Source: Gemmatimonadales bacterium (GTDB lineage Bacteria; Gemmatimonadota; Gemmatimonadetes; Palauibacterales; Palauibacteraceae). From it: a stretch of DNA of 52,510 nt. Below, piece after piece: positions 1 through 9,017 of this stretch; position 1 is the stretch's first letter; every line of letters starts with the position of its first letter. The notes beneath the pieces are model-generated. The model saw only the letters and a list, made by a program, of their open reading frames with translations. It was not told where the DNA came from and searched no databases. The stretch is taken from NCBI GenBank assembly GCA_009840115.1, contig VXOJ01000023.1, forward strand, positions 1 through 52,510. The letters are read 5' to 3'. The position numbers and the translations under genes are program-made.

Positions 1-129
<129 letters not shown>

Positions 130-215
130 TCGCGCCGCGGAAGCGCGGCCGTCCCGCGGCGGCCTCCCGGCCGTTGGTGTGGAGCGTCGCGCCGCGTACG
201 TTTCACGCTCCGTCC

Positions 216-289
216 GGGCCCGTAGCTCAGCCGGTTAGAGCAGGGGACTCATAATCCCAAGGTCGCAGGTTCGAATCCTGCCGGGCCCA
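216..289 (+). tRNA. tRNA with CAU anticodon (elongator Met, or Ile2)
   Basis: The cloverleaf can be drawn by hand. Acceptor arms are GGGCCCG (216-222) and CGGGCCC (282-288) with discriminator A289. The D stem is GCTC/GAGC. The anticodon loop is CTCATAA with CAT at 250-252. The T arm is GCAGG-TTCGAAT-CCTGC. CCA is not encoded. The paired 1-72 position and the lack of three G:C pairs at the base of the anticodon loop argue against initiator tRNA. Elongator Met and lysidine-modified Ile2 cannot be separated by eye. The top anticodon-stem pair (243/259) is a G-A mismatch. The next gene starts only 36 bp downstream with no terminator between. Confidence 0.93.
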
Positions 290-325
290 TCTTCAGTCTC
301 CCCCCAGCAAGAGAAGGAGTCGTCC

Positions 326-3300
326 ATGCGGCCATGCCGGGTTCCGGTCTCCCGACGCGGGTCTACTCTCCTGTTCGCCGTGCTCGCGCTGTGCGGCGCC
401 GCCGCGTCGGAAGCGGCCGCGCAGGCACAGGCGACGACCGGCGTGATCCGCGGGGTCGTCCGCGATCCGTTCGGTGCGCCCGTGGCCGGCGCCACCGTGG
501 TCATCGAGCATCGCGCGACCGGCTTCGCGACGACAGTCATGACGGGCTCGAACGGGGCGTTCGTGCGCACGCTCCTTCCGCTGGGCGTCTATGACGTCAC
601 CGGCCGGGCTCCGGGGCAGTTCGGCGACGAGCGCACCGAGGGGCTCGTCCTCCGCGTGGGAGAGGTCCTCGATCTCGTACTCGAATTCCGGCCCGTCGCG
701 GTGTCCGAAATCACCGTGACGGCGGACCGGACGCCGCTCGTCGACACCGAGGATCCGTCAAGTTCCCATCGCCTCGCCGAGGAGGTCGTCGACAACCTGC
801 CCAACAACGGCCGCAACTTCCTCGACTACACGCTCCTTACTCCGGGCGTATCCGTGTCGCAGGGTCCGGACGGCGAGGTCCTCAACATCGGGGGACAGCG
901 GGGGATCTTCAACAACGTGTCCGTGGACGGAGCCGACTTCAACAACCCCTTCTTCGGCGAGCAGCGGGGCGGCCAGCGCCCGGCCTTCACCTTCAACCAG
1001 GACGCCATCGAGGAAATCGTCGTCGTGAGCCAGGGAGCGTCGGCGGAGTTCGGGCGCTCCGCGGGCGGCTTCGTGAACGTGATCACGAAGTCGGGCACGA
1101 ACGAGTTCGCGGGCTCGGCGCACTACTTCGGCCAGTGGGATGCCATCTCCACGGCGTACCCGAGCGAGCGCGGAGGCGGGAAGCCCGAGTTCGGACGCGG
1201 CCAGTTCGGCTTCACGCTCGGCGGCCCGATCGTGCGCGACCGGGCATTTTTCTTCGTCGCCTACGACCAGCAGGAAGCGAGCGAGACGAAGCAGTTTACG
1301 CGCAACGTCGTGAACCGATCCGAACTCGAGAAGCTGGAGAACTTCCTGCGGACGCAGTGGCCCGGCCGGTTCGACGACGAGTTCGGTCCGATCCACCGCA
1401 CCGACGACAACCGGGCGCTCGTGGCGAAGCTCGACTTCAACCTCAGCGACCGGCACCAGGCGTCCGTCAAGTACAACTACACCTGGTCCCAGCAGGTGAA
1501 CGGGACGTTCGATGTGGATTCCTGGGGCCTCAGCGCCAACGGCCTCGAGGAGGACTTCTCCCACGCGATCAACGCGAGCCTCAGGTCGCAGCTTTCGAAC
1601 ACCGTCTCCAACGAGTTCCGCGTCCAGTATGCGCGCGAGGACCGGCCCCGGGGATACGCCGGCCCCCTGATTCCCGGCTCCGCCCCCCCGCCGCAGCCCG
1701 CCTTCGGCACGGTCGGTGGCCGTCCCTTCCCGGACATCGCGATGGACTTCGCGGACGGGTTCCGCATCGGGATGCCCTTCTTCCTCCCCATCGACCCGGC
1801 CTACGACACCCGGATCCAACTCGTCGACAACCTCTCCTTCCTCGCGGGCGATCACCTGTTCAAGGTGGGCGCGGAGTACAACGGGACGGGGGTCGGCCAG
1901 CAGTTCATCGGCTTCGCGAACGGCCTCTACAAGTTCTCCTCCGTCGACGGCTTCACGAACTTCGTCACGCAGGGGAACCGGTACGTCACCTGCTCCGACG
2001 GTTCCGACAGCGCGGAGGGCGTCTGTCCTCCGGGGACCGCGATCACCGGCCCCGTCCTCCTCTACCTGCAGGCCGTCACGCTGGGAGACACCCCGGCCGA
2101 GCAGCTCGGACTGCAGGACTTCTCGATGCACGAACTCGGGCTCTTCATCCAGGACACGTGGCGCCCGCGCGACAACCTGACCCTGAACCTCGGCGTGCGC
2201 TGGGAAGGGTCGTGGCACCCGGGGATGTTCATCGAGCCCGGGGACACCTTCTACGGACCGTGGATCGGGACCGCGGGCTTCCCGTCGGACGGGACGATCC
2301 CGGACGACCTCGACAACTTCCAGCCGCGGTTCGGGCTCGCCTGGGATCCGCGGGACGACGGGCGCACGCTCGTACGCGTGAACGCGGGGTCCTACTTCTC
2401 GCGCATCCCGATGCTCGTGTTCGCGCAGCACCGCACGACGAACGGCGCGTTCCAGGGCACGCAGTTCGCGGCCAGCGACGCGACCTTCCTTCCACCGCCG
2501 CCGCAGATCGGAGAGTTCCTTACGCCGCCACCGCCGGGCACGCCGCCCTTCCAGCCCGGCGTGAACATCGCGGACCGCAACCTCGAACTGCCGCGGACGT
2601 GGTCGTTCAACGTCGCCGTGGAGCACGCGCTGAGCGCGAACACCGCGGTGGAGCTATCCCTCCAGCACGCCCGCACGGACAACCTGTTCCGCTTCGTGGA
2701 CCGCAACGCGGCCGAACTCGGGGCGCCCTTCGCGGAGGGGGCCGGCGGGCTTGGGACGGTCACCGTGACCGAGAGCAGCGCGCGCTCCCGTTACAACGCC
2801 GTCACGCTCGGACTGCGCGGGGACGGCGCGCTCGACGGGAGGCTGAGTTTCGACGCGAACTACACGCTGAGTTTCGACCGGTCGGACGACGATAACGAAC
2901 GGGATCCGTTCAACTTCTTCTATGCGACCGCAACCGATTTCGAGCCCGAGTACAACTGGTCGATCCGGGACCGGCGGCACCAGATGACCGGCTTCATGCT
3001 CTTCGATCTCGGGCGCGGCGTCGTCCTGAACCACGTCTTCCGATATCTCTCCGCGTCGCCGATGTCGGCGAGCTGCGGTCCGACGGAGGCGAATCCTCTC
3101 GCCGCCCCGGCAGGCCAGCGGGTGGGAGCGCCGGCGGACCGCGTGTGCGCCGATGGTTCCGTCCTCAAGCGCAACACGCTCCGGCGGGAGAACGACTTCT
3201 TCACCTGGGACCTGCGACTTTCGAAGGCCTTCGACATCGGAGACGGGCGCACCGTCGAACCGATCCTGGAGGTCTTCAACCTGACGGGCGCCGACAACTT

Positions 3301-3406
3301 CCTCGACACCGCGCAGACGGGGCTCCTGTTCAACTTCGACGGCACGATCCGGAGCGGCCTCGGCGATACCCGCCGCGCGCAACTCGGCGTCCGCGTCCGC
3401 TTCTAG
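326..3406 (+). CDS. Oar-like TonB-dependent outer-membrane receptor with N-terminal carboxypeptidase-regulatory domain
   Basis: 1026 aa. The start ATG at 326 has a good ribosome site, AAGGAG at 314-319, 6 nt upstream. Residues 1-33 are a Sec signal peptide ending near AAAQA. Residues about 37-105 form a CarboxypepD_reg-like beta-sandwich (GVIRGVVRDPFGAPVAGATV). A plug-like region follows (about 115-255: NNGRNFLDYTLLTPGV, then FGRSAGGFVNVITKSGTNEF). The rest is a long beta-barrel ending in ...GVRVRF, the terminal Phe typical of barrel insertion. This order matches the Oar/'TonB-dependent receptor' family of diderm bacteria. The substrate is unknown; large polymers or peptides are usual guesses. 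It follows the CAU tRNA closely, and its stop codon lies inside a terminator hairpin. Confidence 0.9.
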   Translation: MRPCRVPVSRRGSTLLFAVLALCGAAASEAAAQAQATTGVIRGVVRDPFGAPVAGATVVIEHRATGFATTVMTGSNGAFVRTLLPLGVYDVTGRAPGQFGDERTEGLVLRVGEVLDLVLEFRPVAVSEITVTADRTPLVDTEDPSSSHRLAEEVVDNLPNNGRNFLDYTLLTPGVSVSQGPDGEVLNIGGQRGIFNNVSVDGADFNNPFFGEQRGGQRPAFTFNQDAIEEIVVVSQGASAEFGRSAGGFVNVITKSGTNEFAGSAHYFGQWDAISTAYPSERGGGKPEFGRGQFGFTLGGPIVRDRAFFFVAYDQQEASETKQFTRNVVNRSELEKLENFLRTQWPGRFDDEFGPIHRTDDNRALVAKLDFNLSDRHQASVKYNYTWSQQVNGTFDVDSWGLSANGLEEDFSHAINASLRSQLSNTVSNEFRVQYAREDRPRGYAGPLIPGSAPPPQPAFGTVGGRPFPDIAMDFADGFRIGMPFFLPIDPAYDTRIQLVDNLSFLAGDHLFKVGAEYNGTGVGQQFIGFANGLYKFSSVDGFTNFVTQGNRYVTCSDGSDSAEGVCPPGTAITGPVLLYLQAVTLGDTPAEQLGLQDFSMHELGLFIQDTWRPRDNLTLNLGVRWEGSWHPGMFIEPGDTFYGPWIGTAGFPSDGTIPDDLDNFQPRFGLAWDPRDDGRTLVRVNAGSYFSRIPMLVFAQHRTTNGAFQGTQFAASDATFLPPPPQIGEFLTPPPPGTPPFQPGVNIADRNLELPRTWSFNVAVEHALSANTAVELSLQHARTDNLFRFVDRNAAELGAPFAEGAGGLGTVTVTESSARSRYNAVTLGLRGDGALDGRLSFDANYTLSFDRSDDDNERDPFNFFYATATDFEPEYNWSIRDRRHQMTGFMLFDLGRGVVLNHVFRYLSASPMSASCGPTEANPLAAPAGQRVGAPADRVCADGSVLKRNTLRRENDFFTWDLRLSKAFDIGDGRTVEPILEVFNLTGADNFLDTAQTGLLFNFDGTIRSGLGDTRRAQLGVRVRF

Positions 3407-3420
3407 CCGGCGCGTTTTTT
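3392..3420 (+). terminator. intrinsic terminator overlapping the receptor stop codon
   Basis: Arms CGCGTCCGC (3392-3400) and GCCGGCGCG (3406-3414) pair over 8 of 9 positions around a 5-nt loop TTCTA, followed by six T (3415-3420). The last receptor codons form the 5' arm and the TAG stop spans the loop and the first base of the 3' arm. Confidence 0.75.
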
Positions 3421-3430
3421 CCGACGTTCG

Positions 3431-3457
3431 GCCTCGGTCGCGCGCCCGCCCCGAGGC
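3431..3457 (-). terminator. hairpin directly after the stop of the minus-strand protease gene
   Basis: GCCTCGG (3431-3437) pairs perfectly with CCGAGGC (3451-3457) across a 13-nt GC-rich loop. It abuts the TGA stop of the minus-strand gene. There is no T run on that strand, so it is a terminator-like or mRNA-stabilising hairpin rather than a clear intrinsic terminator. Confidence 0.45.
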
Positions 3458-5983
3458 TCAGTCGGGATTGAGGATGTCGTCGATCCTGGCGAGTGCGTCG
3501 CGCAGGTGCAGTTCCGTCGTGCGGTCGAGCCGGCGCCGCAGCGTGCGTTCGATCGCATCCTGGAGCCCGTGGAGTTCGCCCCGCACGAAGGCCCGGATGT
3601 CCGACTGCGACACGTCCACCGAGGTGAAGAAGTCCGAGAGACCGCCGAAGATGAAGGTCGGGAGCGAGAGTTCCTGCGTCATCAGGTATTCGAGCCGCTC
3701 CAGGTGCCCGCGCTGGAGGTTCCGCCGGTAGACCCCGATCGGGGCGCCGGTCTCCAGCTCCCCCCAGATCGAGCCGCGCAGGTCCTCGAACAACTCGCCG
3801 AGGCTGTAGTGGTCATCCCCGTTGCGGGCTTCCGCCTCGATCAGCCGCTGCATGCGGCCGGGGTCGAGGATCAGGTTCACGACCCGCACCTGGATGCCCC
3901 GCATGCGGTCGACCGTCGACGGGTTCTCGATCTTCGAGAGGATATCCTCGTCGATCATCCACGTCGGCGGGTTGAAGGCCTGCCGGGCGAAGAAGTCCAT
4001 GGCCCGCCGCTGCGTGGCTTCGTCCACGAACTCGTAGACCGCGCCCTCCTGCCCGATCCGCTTGTGCGTGCGCGTGACCCCGCCGACCACGGTCCCGACG
4101 TGCCCCATGTAGCGGTTCCACTGCCCGATGAGGTTGTTGTAGAGTTCCGCCAACTCCGCGTAGTTCTCTCCCTCGCGCCCGTCGCTGCTCCACTCGACGA
4201 GCCGGGGCAGGATCCGCTTGAGGTTCTCGATCCCGAGATCGCTCGCCTCCATCGCGTCGGAGCCGATGGCCTCCGTCTGCGAGGTCGGGTCGATCGGCGT
4301 CGAACTGCCGAAAGCGTAGACCGGGTCATCCTCGACCTCCCGGATCCAGGCGTCGAGCGTCGCGCGCTCCCCGTCCGCGTCCGCATCGAGGATCGGGCGG
4401 TAGCCCCAGTTGATCGAAAAACGGTCGTATTCGCCGATCCGCGGATCCACGCACGCGCCCTCGTCCTCCGGTTGCGCGACGTAGTTGAAGCGCGCGTAGT
4501 CCATGATCGACGGGGCGACCCCCTCCCGGCACACGAAGCCCGGGGCCCGCAGCGAATCCACGGGGAAGGCGGAACTCGACTTCATGTTGTGCGGGAGGCC
4601 GAGCGTGTGTCCGACCTCGTGCGCCGCGACGAAGCGGATCAGCCGGCCCATCACGTCATCGTCGAACAGCGCCCGCCGCGCCGCCGGGTTCACGGCCGCC
4701 GTCTGAATCAGATACCAGTTCCGCAGCAGGTTCGCGACGTTGTGGTACCACTGGATGTCGCTCTCGAGGATCTCCCCGGTCCGCGGGTCGTGCACATGCG
4801 GTCCGGAGGCGTTCTGAACCTGCGACGGGAGCCAGCGGATCACGGAATAGCGCACGTCCTCCGGGCTGAACTCCGGGTCCTCCTCGAAGGAGGGCGGCAT
4901 CCGGCCCTGGATCGCGTTGCTGAAGCCCGCCGCCTCGAAGGCCTCCTGCCAGTCCTCGATCCCCTGGATGAGGTACGGCCGCCACTTCTCGGGCGTGGCG
5001 GGGTCGAGGTAGAAGATGATGGGCTTGACCGGGTCGACGAGTTCGCCGCGCCGGAAGGCCGCGGTGTCGCTCGGCTCGAGCCGCCACCGCGTCACGTAGG
5101 TGCGCGTGACGACCTTCTGGTCGCTGCGGCCGTAGTCCACCTGGTTCACGTTGAAGTAGCCCACCCGCTCGTCGAAGATGCGCGGCTGCATGGGCTCGTC
5201 CGGGAGCAGGACCATCGACTGGTTCATCTCGATCGAGATCGAGTTCGTGCTCGCGTTCGACGGAGGCGTCTGCGCGTTGTAGGTGAGGACGTGCCGCACT
5301 TCGACGTTGCGGGGGAAGCTCTTGATCCAGTCGACGTACGTGCGGTTGGAATCCAGCGAGCGCACCCGGTACGCGTCGCGGCGGAACTGGCTCAGCCCGA
5401 ACATCGGGGTGTCGGATTCGAAGAGCGGGGTGGCGTCGATGACGACGCTCGTCGAGTCGTCGTTCAGCGCCTCGATGTCGAAGGCCCGCAGGATCGGTTC
5501 GAAGTTCGCGCCCCGCACGGCCCGCGCCACCGGAAGGGCCTCGTCCGCCACGTTCGTGTGTCGAACGACGCGGAGGAAGATCCGCTCGTTGTCGGGCCCG
5601 TTTCTCTCCCAGCGAAGGACCTGCGTATTCGCCTTCTGGCCGCCGTAGCCCATCCCCTCCGGAACCGACGCCAGGCGGCTCACGAGCAGGATCTCACGCC
5701 CCAGGATCTCCTCCGGAATCTCGAACAGCCATTTGTCGTCCACCCGGTGGACGTGGACCATCCCCGAGTCCGTGACCGCTTCCTCAGTGACGACTTCGGC
5801 ATAGGGTTCCGGCCCGTCTTCGTCATCCCCGCCGCCGCCCCGGGGGCCGGGTCCCCCTCCGCTCGAGGCGGACGGGGCGGGCGCAGGCCGGGCGAAGGGC
5901 CGGATGCAGCCCGTGGCCACGATGAGGAGCGAGAGCAGAAGGACGAGCGTGAGCGGGCGTGTACTGCGCGGAATCTGGACCAT
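3458..5983 (-). CDS. zinc-dependent metalloprotease lipoprotein (DUF5117/DUF5118 type)
   Basis: 841 aa from ATG at 5983. The start is chosen because it begins a lipoprotein signal (hydrophobic core LVLLLSLLIVATGC, lipid-attachment Cys26). An in-frame upstream extension to 6220 is Arg/Pro-rich and signal-free. Catalytic motif HEVGHTLGLPH gives zinc ligands H455, H459 and H465 and catalytic E456, the metzincin-type HExxHxxGxxH. Sequence around it (AAHEVGHTLGLPHN, then SIMDYARFNYVAQP) matches the large zinc proteases annotated with DUF5117 and DUF5118 in Gemmatimonadota and Bacteroidota. The length is usual for that family. Likely anchored in the envelope and acting on peptides or proteins. Divergent from the NTF2-like lipoprotein gene. 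Confidence 0.88.
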   Translation of the reverse strand: MVQIPRSTRPLTLVLLLSLLIVATGCIRPFARPAPAPSASSGGGPGPRGGGGDDEDGPEPYAEVVTEEAVTDSGMVHVHRVDDKWLFEIPEEILGREILLVSRLASVPEGMGYGGQKANTQVLRWERNGPDNERIFLRVVRHTNVADEALPVARAVRGANFEPILRAFDIEALNDDSTSVVIDATPLFESDTPMFGLSQFRRDAYRVRSLDSNRTYVDWIKSFPRNVEVRHVLTYNAQTPPSNASTNSISIEMNQSMVLLPDEPMQPRIFDERVGYFNVNQVDYGRSDQKVVTRTYVTRWRLEPSDTAAFRRGELVDPVKPIIFYLDPATPEKWRPYLIQGIEDWQEAFEAAGFSNAIQGRMPPSFEEDPEFSPEDVRYSVIRWLPSQVQNASGPHVHDPRTGEILESDIQWYHNVANLLRNWYLIQTAAVNPAARRALFDDDVMGRLIRFVAAHEVGHTLGLPHNMKSSSAFPVDSLRAPGFVCREGVAPSIMDYARFNYVAQPEDEGACVDPRIGEYDRFSINWGYRPILDADADGERATLDAWIREVEDDPVYAFGSSTPIDPTSQTEAIGSDAMEASDLGIENLKRILPRLVEWSSDGREGENYAELAELYNNLIGQWNRYMGHVGTVVGGVTRTHKRIGQEGAVYEFVDEATQRRAMDFFARQAFNPPTWMIDEDILSKIENPSTVDRMRGIQVRVVNLILDPGRMQRLIEAEARNGDDHYSLGELFEDLRGSIWGELETGAPIGVYRRNLQRGHLERLEYLMTQELSLPTFIFGGLSDFFTSVDVSQSDIRAFVRGELHGLQDAIERTLRRRLDRTTELHLRDALARIDDILNPD

Positions 5984-6240
5984 TCTGTCGACTTTCCGGT
6001 TCGGGGATGGCCTGGTCGGGCCACGGCCTGCGGCCCGGGCGCTCAACGTAAGCGGGGGCGGAATGGCGGGCCAATCTCGGCGGTCCGGCCGCGACGGTCG
6101 ATCCGCGCGGCCCCCGCATTGACGGATCCGCCTTGAAACGCCTAACGTTCCGACAGTTACGCCATGTCTCGTCGACGATCTCCGCGGTGAAAGGCACGCG
6201 TGCGGAGGGCGCGACGTCATATCTCGAAGGAGGTACCCCG

Positions 6241-7143
6241 ATGCGCATCCGGACCCTGGCTCCCTTTGCCCTGGCTCTGACCATCGCCTGCGGCGGGGCG
6301 GAGACGGAAGAGGCCGCGACGACGGAGGAGATGACGGAGGCGATGGACGACGCCCCGGCCATGCCCGACGCCGATGCGGCGATGGCGACGATCACGGACT
6401 ATTGGCAGACCCACTACAACATGGGTCACGGCAGCATGGTCGCGAGCAAGTTTGTCGACGACGGAGTCCTCTGGGGTAGTTCGGGGGCCATGCTCTACGG
6501 AAGGGACGCGATCGGCGAGGGCCTCCAGTCGCGGATGGACGCGGGGGGTTCGGAGGTCGCGATCCACCCCGGCGCGGCGATGGCGTTCGGCGACCAGATC
6601 GTCGCGCGCGGACACTACGTGCTGACCGGCGGGGACGCGCGCAACTCCGGCTACTACATGGCCGTGGCGGAGAACATGGACGGAGAGTGGGCGCTGAAGG
6701 GGATGGTGGCCAATCTCGACACGCCCGACCAGACCATGTCGGCCGGCGCGATGATGGACATGCCGGAGGGGATGGGCGGTGACCTCATCCAGGCGAGCGG
6801 CGACTACTTCGTGACGCACTACAACATGGGGCATGCCTCCATGGTCGCGAACACGTTCACCGAGGACGCGGTCGCGATGCTGCCCGGCGAGCGGGCCCGC
6901 GAGGGCCGCGCGGCGGTCGAGGAGGGGCTGCAGGCGCTGTTCGACGCCGGCGTCACGTTCAGCGGAATGTCGGCCTGGTCCGCGCACGACCTGGACGACG
7001 GGCACGCGGTGGGCATCGGCACCTACGGCACCGAAAGCGCGGATGGAGCCGGCGGGGGGCACTACGCGGCGCTCTTTTCGCGCGGCGAGGACGGGAGCCT
7101 GCTGCTGCACTGGTTCCTGATGGGCGCCCACCAGGGGATGTAG
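6241..7143 (+). CDS. lipoprotein with two tandem NTF2-like (SnoaL/DUF4440-type) domains
   Basis: 300 aa from ATG 6241. A near-perfect ribosome site AAGGAGGT (6227-6234) fixes this start over an upstream in-frame ATG at 6133. The signal peptide ends at lipobox LTIAC (Cys17), followed by an acidic, Thr/Glu/Met-rich linker. Two homologous halves follow: THYNMGHGSMVASKF begins at residue 57 and THYNMGHASMVANTF at residue 192, 135 residues apart. Each half has the alpha+beta pattern of ketosteroid-isomerase-like proteins. No catalytic residues can be assigned; such exported domains often bind small ligands. Stand-alone gene, convergent with the transporter gene. Confidence 0.8.
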   Translation: MRIRTLAPFALALTIACGGAETEEAATTEEMTEAMDDAPAMPDADAAMATITDYWQTHYNMGHGSMVASKFVDDGVLWGSSGAMLYGRDAIGEGLQSRMDAGGSEVAIHPGAAMAFGDQIVARGHYVLTGGDARNSGYYMAVAENMDGEWALKGMVANLDTPDQTMSAGAMMDMPEGMGGDLIQASGDYFVTHYNMGHASMVANTFTEDAVAMLPGERAREGRAAVEEGLQALFDAGVTFSGMSAWSAHDLDDGHAVGIGTYGTESADGAGGGHYAALFSRGEDGSLLLHWFLMGAHQGM

Positions 7144-7154
7144 TCACCTTCGTA

Positions 7155-7188
7155 CCGGTCGGGTCGTCTCGGCAGGCGACCCGGCCGG
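7155..7188. terminator. strong hairpin between convergent genes
   Basis: Arms CCGGTCGGGTCG (7155-7166) and CGACCCGGCCGG (7177-7188) pair over 12 positions with one G-T wobble and a 10-nt loop. It lies between the convergent stops at 7143 and 7223. No pure T run follows on either strand, so it may act with Rho or as a bidirectional block. Confidence 0.6.
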
Positions 7189-7222
7189 CATCCCTCCTTT
7201 CCGGCTCCCTGCGCGGCCTTCG

Positions 7223-8773
7223 CTAGGGGGTCGGCGCCGCCCAGTCGGGGAGGACGCCGGGTTCGATCCCGAACAGCAGCGGTCCCAGGGCGTAGAAGAT
7301 CAGCGTGATCACGACCGCGCCAATGAGGTTGAGGAACATCCCCGCCCGCGCCATCTCCGCGATCCGCACCCGGTTGCTCCCGAACACGACGGCGTTGGGC
7401 GGCGTCGCCACCGGCATCATGAAGGCGCACGAGGCGGAGAGCGTCGCCGGGACCATCAGCAGGAGCGGGTGAACGCCGGTCGCGACGGCCACGGCCGCGA
7501 AGATCGGGAGCACCATCTCCGTCGTCGCGGTGTTCGAGGTGAGTTCGGTGAGGAACGTCATCGCGAGGCAGATGACGAAGATGAGAACGAGCGGCGGCAC
7601 CGCCGACAGTCCGCTGAACCCCTCTCCGACGAACCGCGCCAGCCCCGTGGTCTGGAAGCCGTGCGCGAGGGCGAAGCCTCCCCCGAACAGAAGCACGATG
7701 TTCCAGGGGAGCCGCCGCACCACTCCGGGTCCCATGACCGTGGCGGACTTTGCGCCCGGCGACCTCGTCGGGACGAGAAAGAGAATGCAGGCCATCGTGA
7801 TCGCGACGGTTCCGTCGTCGATCAGGTCCCCGTAGGGCAGGAGCGACGACCAGCCCGGGATCGTGAACCGGCCGATCTCGATCGGCGCGCGGAATACCCA
7901 CAGCAGGGCCGTCGCGGCGAAGACGGCGAGGATCGCCCGCTCCTCGAAGGCGACGCGGCCGAGCTTCCGCATCTCGGACTCCACGACGTCGCGGTCGACG
8001 GAAACCTCCTCCGGCACGCGGAAGAAGACCCGCGTGATCAGGATCCACGCGAAGACCAGCATGAGCGCCGCGATCGGCAGCGCCATGACGAACCACACCC
8101 CGAAGGAGATATGCGGGGCGTCCGGGAAGGTGATCGCGAAGATGCGCTGGAGAGAGAGGTTCGGCGGCGTGCCGACCAGCGTCGCGATCCCGCCGGCGGA
8201 GCAGGCGTACGCGATTCCCAGCATGATCGACACGGAGAAGGCGCGCGTCGGGCCGCGCCCGAACTGCTCCTCCATGCGGAGGATGACGGCGAGTCCGACC
8301 GGGACCATCATGATCGCGGTCGCCGTGTTCGAGATCCACATGGAGAGGAAGGCCGCCGCGAGCATGAAGCCGAGCACGATGCGGGCGGGGCCGCCGCCCA
8401 CCGCGCGGATGACCCAGAGCGCGATCCGCCGGTGTACGTCCCACTTCTCCATCGTGAGCGCGATCATGAAGCCGCCGAGGAAGAGAACGATCGTGCTGTT
8501 GAAGTAGATGGGCGCCGTCTCCCCTGTCCGTTCGATCCCGAGGATGGGGAAGAGGAGAAGCGGGAGCAGCGCGGTTGCGAAGAGCGGAATCGCGTCGGTG
8601 ATCCACCATGTGGCCATGAGGACGGCCACCGCCGCCATGCGGGTGACCTCCGGCCGTCCCGGCTCGAGGTCGAGCAGCATCATCAGCAGGAAGAGGAGCG
8701 GTCCGAGCCACAGCCCGATGCGCTGGCCGCGCGAGCGCGTCGCGGACCTGTTCTCCGAACGGTTGTCTGCCAT
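7223..8773 (-). CDS. DASS-family sodium/dicarboxylate-sulfate symporter (SLC13-like)
   Basis: 516 aa from ATG 8773, preceded on its strand by GAGGAAG. The start is preferred over an upstream in-frame ATG (8905) because the extra residues are Arg-rich and not membrane-like. About a dozen hydrophobic segments are visible. Two SNT motifs diagnostic of DASS carriers are present, SNTATAIMMVP in the N-terminal half and TSNTATTEMVLP in the C-terminal half, each partnered by a proline-containing loop (GTPPNLSL and ATPPNAVV). The substrate (dicarboxylate, sulfate or other anion) cannot be set from sequence. Inner membrane, probably Na+-driven. Single-gene unit, divergent from secD. Confidence 0.9.
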   Translation of the reverse strand: MADNRSENRSATRSRGQRIGLWLGPLLFLLMMLLDLEPGRPEVTRMAAVAVLMATWWITDAIPLFATALLPLLLFPILGIERTGETAPIYFNSTIVLFLGGFMIALTMEKWDVHRRIALWVIRAVGGGPARIVLGFMLAAAFLSMWISNTATAIMMVPVGLAVILRMEEQFGRGPTRAFSVSIMLGIAYACSAGGIATLVGTPPNLSLQRIFAITFPDAPHISFGVWFVMALPIAALMLVFAWILITRVFFRVPEEVSVDRDVVESEMRKLGRVAFEERAILAVFAATALLWVFRAPIEIGRFTIPGWSSLLPYGDLIDDGTVAITMACILFLVPTRSPGAKSATVMGPGVVRRLPWNIVLLFGGGFALAHGFQTTGLARFVGEGFSGLSAVPPLVLIFVICLAMTFLTELTSNTATTEMVLPIFAAVAVATGVHPLLLMVPATLSASCAFMMPVATPPNAVVFGSNRVRIAEMARAGMFLNLIGAVVITLIFYALGPLLFGIEPGVLPDWAAPTP

Positions 8774-9017
8774 GCGCTTCCTCGCCGCTCCGGGCCCCGG
8801 GGTTCGACCCCGTCCGAGCGAGGTCCGGCGCGCGCCGCCCGAGATGGCGCGCCGCGGCGGAGGAACGTACCATCCGGCGCGGGACGCCGCGTAGTTTCCT
8901 CTCACGGGCCGCTGGGCTAGCTTTGCGTCCCTTTGCCACGGGCCGCCAGGCCGGGGTCGCTCGTGCCCCCGCCTCGGGCCGCGATCACGAGACCCACGAA
9001 GAACGGTGACAATCTAG

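Noticed and set aside
758..2626. 622-codon open frame antisense to the TonB receptor
   Set aside because: Shadow of the GC-rich receptor gene, with no motif or ribosome site.
5984..6220. 79-residue N-terminal extension of the zinc protease
   Set aside because: It would bury a clear lipoprotein signal and is Arg/Pro-rich with no family match.
8806..8820. T-arm-like hairpin CGGGG-TTCGA-CCCCG upstream of the DASS gene
   Set aside because: The loop is too short for a tRNA T loop, and no acceptor, D or anticodon arm can be placed around it on either strand.
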